Shown here piece by piece: positions 40,471 to 48,134 of a DNA stretch of 64,000 nucleotides. The position numbers and the translations under genes were made by a program. How positions within the stretch are numbered: the first letter of the stretch is position 1; each line of letters opens with the position of its first letter. Source of the stretch: an uncultured Microbulbifer sp. (GTDB taxonomy: Bacteria; Pseudomonadota; Gammaproteobacteria; Pseudomonadales; Cellvibrionaceae); the NCBI RefSeq assembly GCF_947504145.1, contig NZ_CANNGQ010000004.1, positions 1-64,000 on the forward strand, in the 5' to 3' direction. Under the pieces are notes generated by a model that was not told the DNA's origin, made no database searches, and worked only from the letters and a program-made list of their open reading frames with translations.

Positions 40471-41505
40471 TCACTCTCGGAATGCACTGGTAAAGGCGGC
40501 CAGCTCGTTAATTTTTTCTCCGGCGAGGCCACTGTAGATGGCGTCCTGTGCCATGCTCACCCCTTCCGCCCGGCTCGCAGCCACGCCACTTGCGTAGATG
40601 GCCATACCGGCATTCATGGCAATGATATCAGCTGCCTTATCCCCCGCAGGGGTCTCGCGCTTGCCGAGGGCATCGCGGATCAGTGCCAGAGACTCTTCAG
40701 AGCCGTCCACACACAGCCCGTCCAGGTTCTGCCGCTCGATACCGAAATCTTCCGGCGCGATGGTGACTTTCTTCAGCTCACCATTCTTCAGTTCCCAACC
40801 GCGGGTATCTGCTGCGAGGCTCACCTCGTCCAGCCCATCGTCGCTGTGTAGCACCAGCGCATGTTCAGAGCCCAGCTGCTGCAACACCTCTGCCAGCATG
40901 CGTGTGTAGTGCGGATCAAACACACCAATCACCTGGCGCTTCACGCCGGCGGGATTGGTGAGCGGGCCCAGCAAATTGAAAATGGTGCGCAGGCCCAACG
41001 CCTTGCGCGGGCCGATCGCGTGGCGCATGGCGCTGTGATAACTAGGCGCAAACATAAAGCCCACCCCCACGCCGTCGATACAGCGGGCAACTTGCTCGGG
41101 AGTCAGCGGAAGATAGATACCGGCTTTTTCCAGCAGGTCTGCGGCACCGGAGGAAGAGGAAACCGAGCGATTACCGTGCTTGGCCACGCGCGCGCCAGCA
41201 GCGGCGGCAACAAAACTCGAAGCACTGGAGACGTTAAACAGGTTGGCGCCATCACCACCGGTACCGACAATATCCACGGCGTTGGTCTGGTCGATCTCGA
41301 CCTTGGTGCACAGCTCGCGCATAACTTCCACGGCACCGGTGATTTCCTCAACGGATTCCCCGGCCATACGCAGGGCCACCAGAAACGCACCAATCTGCGC
41401 ATCTTCCGCTTCCCCGCGCATAATCTGACCCATGGCCTTGCGCATCTCTCCACGGGTGAGATGTTCACCCTCGACCAGTTTTCCGATGGCCTGTTGGATA
41501 TTCAT
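40471..41505 (-). CDS. trpD: anthranilate phosphoribosyltransferase
   Basis: Joins anthranilate to PRPP. 344 residues. Signature [17 protein letters not shown] (PRPP loop), [19 protein letters not shown] and [13 protein letters not shown]. It starts 220 bases after trpG; that gap holds copy E of the palindromic element, which interrupts the trp operon. trpC follows at once. Confidence 0.97.
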   Translation of the reverse strand: MNIQQAIGKLVEGEHLTRGEMRKAMGQIMRGEAEDAQIGAFLVALRMAGESVEEITGAVEVMRELCTKVEIDQTNAVDIVGTGGDGANLFNVSSASSFVAAAAGARVAKHGNRSVSSSSGAADLLEKAGIYLPLTPEQVARCIDGVGVGFMFAPSYHSAMRHAIGPRKALGLRTIFNLLGPLTNPAGVKRQVIGVFDPHYTRMLAEVLQQLGSEHALVLHSDDGLDEVSLAADTRGWELKNGELKKVTIAPEDFGIERQNLDGLCVDGSEESLALIRDALGKRETPAGDKAADIIAMNAGMAIYASGVAASRAEGVSMAQDAIYSGLAGEKINELAAFTSAFRE

Positions 41506-41581
41506 TATTATTCCTCCCCCAAATCCCTAATCAGGTTGGATAGCAGATTTCCGGTATTACTCAGCGCTTCGATGCGAAGGT

Positions 41582-41687
41582 GCTGATGCCGGAATCCGTT
41601 TGCGAGACCTTCTAAAACAGGGACGTTTTAGAAGAGCCCCCATGGATGGGTTCACGGCGTGTCTCGCAAACGGATACCGGCAGCAGC
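41582..41687. repeat. palindromic three-way-junction element (copy E)
   Basis: Between trpG and trpD. Outer arms of 27 bases (41582-41608; 41661-41687) pair at 25 of 27 positions. Hairpin 2 has stem CTTCTAAAAC (41609-41618), loop AGGGAC and perfect complement; hairpin 1 is CCCA-TGGA-TGGG (41639-41650). GGATGGGTTCACGGCGTGTC is shared almost exactly with copy D. Orientation as copy D. Confidence 0.8.
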
Positions 41688-41725
41688 GCCGCCACCAGCC
41701 CACCTACGAAGCACAATCCCAAACC

Positions 41726-42304
41726 TCAAGACTCCAAAAAATTCCTCAGCATATCGTGCCCATGCTGAGTCAAAATCGACTCCGGGTGAAACTGCACCCC
41801 CTCGATCGGCAATTCGCGATGACGGATGCCCATGATTTCGTCGATCTCACCGCTTTCGGTCTCGGTCCAGGCGGTAACCTCCAGACAATCCGGAAGGCTG
41901 CCCTTCTCCACCACCAGCGAATGGTAACGGGTCGCTTCGAAAGGATTGGAAAGACCATTAAACACACCGAGATTGTTGTGAATAATCGGCGAGGTCTTGC
42001 CGTGCATCACTTCCCCCGCACGCACCACGCGACCGCCAAATACCTGACCGATACTCTGGTGGCCGAGGCAGATACCGAGGATCGGCAGCTTGCCGGCATA
42101 GGTGCGGATGGTCTCCATGGAGATACCCGCTTCGTTCGGTGTGCAGGGGCCCGGCGAGATAACAATTTTTTCCGGGTTCAGTTTCTCAATATCCGCAACG
42201 GTAATTTCATCGTTGCGCTTGACCACAACCTCCGCACCCAACTCGGCGAGATACTGCACGATGTTGAAGGTGAAGGAGTCGTAGTTGTCGATCATCAGGA
42301 TCAT
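41726..42304 (-). CDS. trpG: anthranilate synthase glutamine amidotransferase subunit
   Basis: Supplies ammonia from glutamine to TrpE. 192 residues, class I amidotransferase: start [14 protein letters not shown], nucleophile Cys in [13 protein letters not shown], and the His-Glu end in [14 protein letters not shown]. Its ATG overlaps the stop of the ion channel gene (ATGA), so the two are translationally coupled. In Pseudomonas trpG lies directly with trpD and trpC. Confidence 0.97.
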   Translation of the reverse strand: MILMIDNYDSFTFNIVQYLAELGAEVVVKRNDEITVADIEKLNPEKIVISPGPCTPNEAGISMETIRTYAGKLPILGICLGHQSIGQVFGGRVVRAGEVMHGKTSPIIHNNLGVFNGLSNPFEATRYHSLVVEKGSLPDCLEVTAWTETESGEIDEIMGIRHRELPIEGVQFHPESILTQHGHDMLRNFLES

Positions 42305-43155
42305 GATTGGCTTCCTTTCTCATCCCCAAGATCTCCCAGACGCTTCTGCAAGCGGGCCAGGGAATCCTGGGTAGCGCGCAATTCGCGCAGAATTTCGGTT
42401 TGGCTCGGCGGCATCGCCAGCTCGTCCAGGCGGCGCAGCTTGGCCTCTTCCAGATTGTTCAGCACCACCCCGATAAACAGGTTGATCATCACAAACGCGC
42501 CCATCACCACAAAGCTCAGGAAATAAATCCAGGCGTAAGGCATGGACTCCATCGCCGTGTACATGATGTCCGTCCAATCCTCAAACGTCACAATCCGGAA
42601 CAGACTCAGTAGCGCGATGGGCAGATTGCGCCAGTGGGTGGGGTCGATTTCGTGAAACAGGAAATAACCGGCCACCCCGTAAATGTAAAAAATGATTCCC
42701 ATCAGCAGGCTGATATGAAACATACTCGGCAGACTGCGCAGCAGCGTATCCACCAGCAACCGCAATTCCGGAAAGGCCGATACCAATCGCAAAACCCGCA
42801 GCACCCGTACCAACCGCGCGAGTGTGGCCATGGGGCCCGCCGCCGGGATCAGGCTCAGAACAATGATGGAGAAATCAAACACGTTCCAGCCATTGGCGAA
42901 ATAGCGCCAGGGGCGATTGCCATGGGCGAAAATTTTTATCGCCGCTTCAACCATAAACGCCAGCAGGATCAACTGATTGATCCCGTGCAGCGCACTGCTA
43001 AACCGCTCCAGTACCCAGGTTGAGGTTTCCAGCCCCACCACCACGGCATTCACCAAGATCAGGGCGATAATCACCTGATTGAACAGCGGTGCCTCCACCA
43101 AACGGCGACATTGCTCGGAAAAACTGCGTTTCTGTTCTACGGAAATTTCACTCAT
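42301..43155 (-). CDS. voltage-gated ion channel of the bacterial Nav type
   Basis: A 284-residue six-helix channel subunit, likely forming a tetramer. Helix S4 has regularly spaced arginines ([13 protein letters not shown]), and the pore loop reads [14 protein letters not shown], where TxExW matches the selectivity filter of NaChBac-like channels. The last helix ends in a charged coiled coil. Filter details (FED instead of LES) leave the ion choice open, Na+ or Ca2+. The ATG at 43155 is chosen; an in-frame GTG at 43179 is possible. It sits inside the trp cluster between trpE and trpG, overlapping trpG by four bases. Confidence 0.88.
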   Translation of the reverse strand: MSEISVEQKRSFSEQCRRLVEAPLFNQVIIALILVNAVVVGLETSTWVLERFSSALHGINQLILLAFMVEAAIKIFAHGNRPWRYFANGWNVFDFSIIVLSLIPAAGPMATLARLVRVLRVLRLVSAFPELRLLVDTLLRSLPSMFHISLLMGIIFYIYGVAGYFLFHEIDPTHWRNLPIALLSLFRIVTFEDWTDIMYTAMESMPYAWIYFLSFVVMGAFVMINLFIGVVLNNLEEAKLRRLDELAMPPSQTEILRELRATQDSLARLQKRLGDLGDEKGSQS

Positions 43156-43189
43156 CGGCTTTACTGCTTCCAATGACACTTGTTAAAGG

Positions 43190-44671
43190 TTATTGCCCGG
43201 TGGCAATGGCCACCGCGCGGAACAGAGCCCGCGCTTTGTTCATGGTTTCATCCCACTCGGATTGCGGATCGGAATCCGCCACCAGGCCGGCACCGGCCTG
43301 TACATAGACTTTTTCGTCCTTGATCACCGCAGTGCGAATCGCGATGGCGGTATCCATATTGCCGTTCCACGCCAGGTATCCCACGGCACCGCCGTATACA
43401 CCGCGTTTTTCCGGCTCCAGCTCATCAATGATTTCCATGGCGCGGATCTTGGGCGCGCCGGAAAGCGTGCCTGCCGGATGTGCCGCGCGCAGGGCGTCGA
43501 TGGCATTGAGTTCCGGCTTAATCCGCCCGGTCACGTTGGAGACGATGTGCATCACGTGGGAGTAACGCTCCACCACCATTTTGTCAGTGACCCGCACACT
43601 GCCGGTTTGTGCAACCCGACCCACATCGTTGCGGCCGAGATCGATCAACATCAGGTGCTCGGCAATCTCTTTCGGATCTGCCAGTAAGTCTTTCTCCAGC
43701 GCCTGATCCTGTTCCTCGGTGGCACCGCGGCGGCGGGTGCCGGCGATTGGGCGCACGGTCATGTCGCCGTCTTCCAAATGCACCAGAATCTCCGGGCTGG
43801 AGCCCACCACCTGGTGGTCGCCCAGGTCGAGGAAGTACATATATGGAGACGGATTCAGGCTGCGCAAGGCGCGGTAGAGATTCAGTGGCGGCACGGTGAA
43901 GGGTGCCGACAGGCGCTGGGACGGCACTACCTGCATAACGTCACCGGCCAGGATGTAATCCTTGACCTTGTGCACGCCCTGCTTGAAGGCATCTTCGCCG
44001 AAATGGGAGGTAAAAGTATCTTCCGCGGTGTGGTAGCCGTCGATGCCCAGGGGCTCGACACTGGCGAGCGGCTGGGACAGCTGGCCCACCAGTTGGTCCA
44101 GGCGGCGCTGGGCGGTTTCAAACGCGTCGCTCTGTTCCGGGTCGGCGTGCACGATAAACAGCACCGCACCGGCGAGGTTGTCGAACACCACCAGCTCGTC
44201 GCTGACCATCAGCAGGATATCCGGGTTGCCCAGGTTATCCGGCGGGCAGCTGTCGGCCAGTTTGGGCTCGATATAGCGCACCACGTCGTAGCCGAAGTAG
44301 CCCACGAGGCCGCCATTGAAACGGGGCAGACCTTCAATTTCCGGCACCTTGTAGCGGTTGCGAAATTCTTCGACGAAGGCCAGCGGGTCTTCCACCTGTT
44401 TCTGCTCGACGATCTTGCCATCGCGCTCGACCACTACGTCATGACCGGTCACCTTCAGTACGGTGCGCGCGGGCAGGCCAATAATGGAGTAACGCCCCCA
44501 TTTTTCTCCACCCTGTACGGATTCCAGCAGATAGCTGTAGCGGCCGCCGTCGCGGGCGGCGAGCTTCATGTAGGTGGTGAGCGGGGTTTCTATGTCGGCC
44601 AGTACACGGCGGACTAGGGGTATGCGGTTGTATCCTGCAGACGCAAGTTGGGCGTATTCGCTGGGGGTCAT
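43190..44671 (-). CDS. trpE: anthranilate synthase component I
   Basis: Chorismate to anthranilate, first committed step of tryptophan synthesis. 493 residues. N-terminal feedback region includes [15 protein letters not shown] (LLES tryptophan-binding motif). Catalytic region includes [34 protein letters not shown] and [18 protein letters not shown]. First trp gene of the group; no tandem-Trp leader peptide or attenuator is visible upstream. Confidence 0.97.
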   Translation of the reverse strand: MTPSEYAQLASAGYNRIPLVRRVLADIETPLTTYMKLAARDGGRYSYLLESVQGGEKWGRYSIIGLPARTVLKVTGHDVVVERDGKIVEQKQVEDPLAFVEEFRNRYKVPEIEGLPRFNGGLVGYFGYDVVRYIEPKLADSCPPDNLGNPDILLMVSDELVVFDNLAGAVLFIVHADPEQSDAFETAQRRLDQLVGQLSQPLASVEPLGIDGYHTAEDTFTSHFGEDAFKQGVHKVKDYILAGDVMQVVPSQRLSAPFTVPPLNLYRALRSLNPSPYMYFLDLGDHQVVGSSPEILVHLEDGDMTVRPIAGTRRRGATEEQDQALEKDLLADPKEIAEHLMLIDLGRNDVGRVAQTGSVRVTDKMVVERYSHVMHIVSNVTGRIKPELNAIDALRAAHPAGTLSGAPKIRAMEIIDELEPEKRGVYGGAVGYLAWNGNMDTAIAIRTAVIKDEKVYVQAGAGLVADSDPQSEWDETMNKARALFRAVAIATGQ

Positions 44672-44980
44672 GGCGACTCCGGTCTGTGCAATGCTTTGTA
44701 TCGTGTTACGGGGTCTGGATTACGCATCGTTTGTGGAATCCTACCCGCGAGAAATGCGCCCGTGCGACCGGTTCGTTTCACCAGGTCTTCAGGCTTCAGC
44801 GGATCAGTGGCGCCATCGCCAGCTGTTGATGTGGGGGGCAGTGCAGTTCAATGTCACTTTCTCGCAGCGTTGGGGTCGCAGCGTCGAGTTGCTTCCCTGT
44901 ATTCCGGCGAGCAAGTGTACAAATCTCTTGTGGGGTGGGCAAGCGCCGGTGATCTGTGGCCATTTTGACCTTCAGTGGCG
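44672..44980. other. intergenic region between rpe and trpE
   Basis: About 310 bases without a gene, followed by copy B of the palindromic element. In Pseudomonas gph (phosphoglycolate phosphatase) lies between rpe and trpE. No remnant of it is visible in any frame here. I see no trp leader peptide. Confidence 0.5.
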
Positions 44981-45089
44981 CCAGGGCACCGGGTATAGCT
45001 TTTCGGAATCGCTGTGAATACATCCCTGTACGCTCCGGCGGCGACGTCCTGTCGCCGACGGTTCCGAAAAGCTATACCCGGCACCCTGG
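44981..45089. repeat. palindromic three-way-junction element (copy B)
   Basis: Just downstream of the rpe stop, on the trpE side. Outer arms of 28 bases (44981-45008; 45062-45089) pair at 26 of 28 positions. Hairpin 1 is TACA-TCCC-TGTA (45019-45030). Hairpin 2 is about 10 bp around loop GTCCT (45036-45060, core CGGCGAC/GTCGCCG). The arms resemble those of copy C on the other side of rpe (GCACCGGGT...GCTTTTCGG). Confidence 0.8.
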
Positions 45090-45105
45090 CTTCGATTCGA
45101 GCTTA

Positions 45106-45774
45106 TTAGGCTCGAGCCAGCTCCGAACGCATCACCTTGATCACTTCCGCATAGTCATCCGCGTTGAAAATGGCGGAGCCGGCGACGAAGCTGTCGGCGC
45201 CGGCCTGGGCGATTTCACGGATGTTGTCTTTGGTTACGCCGCCGTCGATTTCCAGGCGGATGTCGCGGCCGGAGTCGTCGATGAGTTTGCGGGCTTCTTT
45301 CAGCTTATCGAGGGTGGCGGGGATGAATTTCTGACCGCCGAAGCCGGGGTTTACGGACATGAGGAGGATCATGTCGAGTTTATCCATGACGTATTTGGCG
45401 GCGTCGAGGCTGGAGGCGGGGTTGAACACCAGGCCTGCGTTGCAACCGAGAGACTGAATAAGCTGCAGGGAGCGATCGACGTGCTTGCTGGCTTCCGGGT
45501 GGAAGGTGATGTAGCTGGCACCGGCATCGGCGAACATGCGGATCATATCGTCGACCGGTTCGACCATGAGGTGAACGTCGATGGGGGCTTCTACACCGTG
45601 GTTGCGCAGTGCTTTGCAGACCATGGGGCCGATGGTGAGGTTGGGGACGTAGTGGTTGTCCATTACGTCGAAGTGCACCCAGTCGGCGCCGGCGGCGAGG
45701 ACATTGTCGACTTCCTCACCCAGGCGGGCGAAATTGGCGGAGAGGATGGAGGGTGCAATTTTGTAGTCTGGCAT
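45106..45774 (-). CDS. rpe: ribulose-phosphate 3-epimerase
   Basis: Interconverts ribulose-5-phosphate and xylulose-5-phosphate. 222 residues, TIM barrel with metal ligands: start [55 protein letters not shown] and EIDGGV. The ATG at 45774 is the family start; the longer reading to 45930 runs through copy C of the palindromic element. Copies B and C flank the gene on both sides. Confidence 0.97.
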   Translation of the reverse strand: MPDYKIAPSILSANFARLGEEVDNVLAAGADWVHFDVMDNHYVPNLTIGPMVCKALRNHGVEAPIDVHLMVEPVDDMIRMFADAGASYITFHPEASKHVDRSLQLIQSLGCNAGLVFNPASSLDAAKYVMDKLDMILLMSVNPGFGGQKFIPATLDKLKEARKLIDDSGRDIRLEIDGGVTKDNIREIAQAGADSFVAGSAIFNADDYAEVIKVMRSELARA

Positions 45775-45825
45775 TTTCTCGTCTCGGTGCTTTCGTCGTG
45801 GCCCCTTTGATTCAGGCCTTGTGGC

Positions 45826-45936
45826 GGCCGGGCACCGGGTGGAGCTTTTCGGGACCGCTGTAAACCCATCCCTGGGCGCTGCGGCGCAAACATCCTGTTT
45901 GCGACGCTCCCGAAAAGCTCCATCCGGCACCCGGCC
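45826..45936. repeat. palindromic three-way-junction element (copy C)
   Basis: Between murU and rpe. Outer arms of 29 bases (45826-45854; 45908-45936) with three mismatches, containing GGAGCTTTTCGGGA and its complement. Hairpin 1 is CCCA-TCCC-TGGG (45865-45876); hairpin 2 has core CGCAAAC, loop ATCCT, GTTTGCG (45885-45903). Same orientation on the plus strand as copies A and B. Confidence 0.8.
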
Positions 45937-45972
45937 TTCGATTTGTACGTTTGTGCTTCGTAAGCCGATGGG

Positions 45973-46668
45973 TTAACTCGCTCTTAGTCTTTCTTCCAGC
46001 TTATTCAGGCGCTCCGGGGTGCCCACATCGCACCAGTCGCCTTCGTAAACTTCGGCCTGCATCTTGTCTTCGTTGTGAGCAAAGACTTCACCCAGGCCGT
46101 AGCGCTCGCGGGCATTGGGATACGCGGTAAGAATTTCCGGGCGCAGATAGCTGATACCGGCGAAGGTAAATCGGGGTTTGGTAGTGCCGGAGAGAAGCCC
46201 ATCGTCAATACCAAAGTCGCCCTCCGGATTGTGCGGCGGGTTGGGCACCATCAGCAGGCGGCCGGGGCAGTTTTCCGGTAGGGGGTTGTTGACCCAACTC
46301 GTGAAATCAAAATCACACCAAACGTCGCCGTTGACTACCAGGAAAGGCGCCCCCCCCAACAGCGGCAGAGCGCTGGTGATGCCGCCGGCAGTTTCCAGGG
46401 GTTCATTTTCTTCGGAATACTGGATGCTTGCCCCGAAGCGCTCGCCATTGCCGAGGTGATCGCGGATCTGCTCGCCGAGGTAGGCGGTGTTGATGACGAC
46501 CCGATTGACGCCGGCGGCGGCGAGGCGCTCAAGGGTGTATTCGATCAGTGGTTTGCCCAGCACCGGGATCATGGGTTTTGGCATGCGGTCGGTGAGCGGG
46601 CGCATGCGTTTGCCAAATCCGGCGGCGAGTACCATGGCGACGGGCGCCGTGTTTTGTCGGATTGTCAT
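45973..46668 (-). CDS. murU: N-acetylmuramate-1-phosphate uridylyltransferase
   Basis: Makes UDP-MurNAc from MurNAc-1-phosphate and UTP, bypassing new synthesis of the wall precursor and giving some fosfomycin tolerance in Pseudomonas. 231 residues, nucleotidyltransferase fold: MVLAAGFGKRMRPLTDRMPK, NGDVWCDFDF (metal Asp), GLGEVF near the end. It lies eight bases after the amgK stop, so the kinase and uridylyltransferase are co-transcribed. A close homologue could act on glucose-1-phosphate, but the amgK partner supports MurU. Confidence 0.93.
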   Translation of the reverse strand: MTIRQNTAPVAMVLAAGFGKRMRPLTDRMPKPMIPVLGKPLIEYTLERLAAAGVNRVVINTAYLGEQIRDHLGNGERFGASIQYSEENEPLETAGGITSALPLLGGAPFLVVNGDVWCDFDFTSWVNNPLPENCPGRLLMVPNPPHNPEGDFGIDDGLLSGTTKPRFTFAGISYLRPEILTAYPNARERYGLGEVFAHNEDKMQAEVYEGDWCDVGTPERLNKLEERLRAS

Positions 46669-46676
46669 CTTCGCGT

Positions 46677-47786
46677 TTATTCGGGGATTTCGGTTTCAGT
46701 CACCTGGCGTTCGCCAGCGCTGCGATAGTCGCGGTACCAGTCCTGCTTTTCGACCAATGGCAGGATTTCTTCACGGAACCAGTCGGAAAACGCCTTTAGC
46801 TCCGGGTATTTGTCACAGACTTCCAGAGTGTAACGGATCACCAGCGGAAGGTCCGGCAGGTAGCCGTGTTTTCCATCCCGCAGATACAGGCGCGGAAACA
46901 GGCCGAGCACCTTGAAGTGGCGCTGCAGGCCGATCCAGTCGAACCAGCGCAGGAAGGTTTCTGCGGACACTTCGGGGATGACGCCGCTATCGATGGCAGA
47001 GGAGGCGTAGGCCAGCGCCCAGCGTTCGACCTGGTCCTGTGGCCAGCGGATATAGCAGTCGCGCAGTAGCGAGGCGAGGTCGTAGGTGACCGGCCCCCAT
47101 ACGGCGTCCTGGAAATCCACCACCCCCGGGCGCTCGCCGTCGCGAATCATCAGGTTACGGCTGTGATAATCCCGGTGCACCAGCACCTGGGGTTGCGCGC
47201 ATGCGCTGTCCAGCAGGTGGGCGAAGGTGCGCTCGATCAACTGGTTTTCTTCGTCGCTGATCTCCCGCTGCAGCAGCTTGCCGATCAACCACTCGGGCAA
47301 CAGGCGCATTTCCATATGCAGGAGTTCGCGGTCGTAGGGCCGGAACATGCCCTCCGGGCGACGCATCTGCTGCAGGCAGAGCAGTTCGTTCATCACTTCC
47401 GCGTAGAGGCCGGAGACGCTGTCGGCATTGAGCTCGCGCAGCAACTGGGTGTCACCCAGGTCTTCCAGCAGCATGTAGCCCTGCTCGATGTCGGCAGCGA
47501 TCACCAGTGGGGTGTGGATGCCATTGCGACGCAGGTAGTCGGCGAGGGCGACGAAGCGGTTGACGTTGGTCTTGCTGGGCGGAGAATCCACCGCGATCAG
47601 CGTTGGACTGGTGTCCGTACGAAAGTAGCGGCGGAACCCCGCATCACCGGACAGGGGCTGCAGGTTCAGGGTGCTCGCCAGTGGCGGCACCTGCAGTTCG
47701 TCATGACCGGTTTCCAGGGCGCGGGCGGCCCACAGGCGCAGCTCTTCGCGACGCTCGTCCTGGACCTGGGTTACACATTCATTCAT
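46677..47786 (-). CDS. amgK: N-acetylmuramate/N-acetylglucosamine anomeric kinase
   Basis: Phosphorylates MurNAc at C1 to feed MurU. 369 residues, aminoglycoside-phosphotransferase fold: PLSGDAGFRRYFR near the start, the catalytic HRDYHSRNLM and GVVDFQDAVWGPVTYDLAS (metal Asp). It heads the minus-strand run amgK-murU-rpe-trpE and diverges from lptD. Pairing with murU as in Pseudomonas makes the assignment firm. Confidence 0.93.
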   Translation of the reverse strand: MNECVTQVQDERREELRLWAARALETGHDELQVPPLASTLNLQPLSGDAGFRRYFRTDTSPTLIAVDSPPSKTNVNRFVALADYLRRNGIHTPLVIAADIEQGYMLLEDLGDTQLLRELNADSVSGLYAEVMNELLCLQQMRRPEGMFRPYDRELLHMEMRLLPEWLIGKLLQREISDEENQLIERTFAHLLDSACAQPQVLVHRDYHSRNLMIRDGERPGVVDFQDAVWGPVTYDLASLLRDCYIRWPQDQVERWALAYASSAIDSGVIPEVSAETFLRWFDWIGLQRHFKVLGLFPRLYLRDGKHGYLPDLPLVIRYTLEVCDKYPELKAFSDWFREEILPLVEKQDWYRDYRSAGERQVTETEIPE

Positions 47787-48134
47787 CCGCCACCTGTTTA
47801 CCTCTGCACGCGTTATTAAGGGCCTAGTTAATCAGAACTAGCGCCCGCCCGCTGCTCCGGCCGCCTAAAAACTGCGCATTGTAACTGCGCCGGCGCCGCG
47901 GATCACCCGCTATTGTTTCCATGGATGCGGCCATTCAAGTAGAATCGACCGCTGATTTTTACGCTCCGGCTTCAGTCGGCAAGATCGCGCCGGCGCCGTC
48001 ATATTTTGCGGACTTCGCCGCAGATTCTGCCACACTGGCTGGAGATTGCCTCAAGACCGGGCTGCGCACTGCGATCTGATCGCACACTCTCGCCAACGGA
48101 ACAGACTCTAAAGATAGCTGGAACCAATCACTCG
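47787..48134. other. divergent region between amgK and lptD
   Basis: 348 bases with no gene that I can support. It must carry the promoters of both neighbours. A GC-rich stretch with GCGCCGGCGCCG lies near 47889-47900. An open frame runs into lptD from 48006, but it lacks a signal peptide and looks like chance extension. Confidence 0.5.

Noticed and set aside
44672-44800. trp leader peptide and attenuator upstream of trpE
   Set aside because: No short frame with tandem Trp codons and no terminator/antiterminator pair.
44648-44968. Possible small protein between rpe and trpE
   Set aside because: No homology that I recognise, no ribosome site, composition unlike coding sequence.
33360-45940. 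CRISPR array from repeated palindromes
   Set aside because: Copies are kilobases apart with genes between; no regular spacers and no cas genes.
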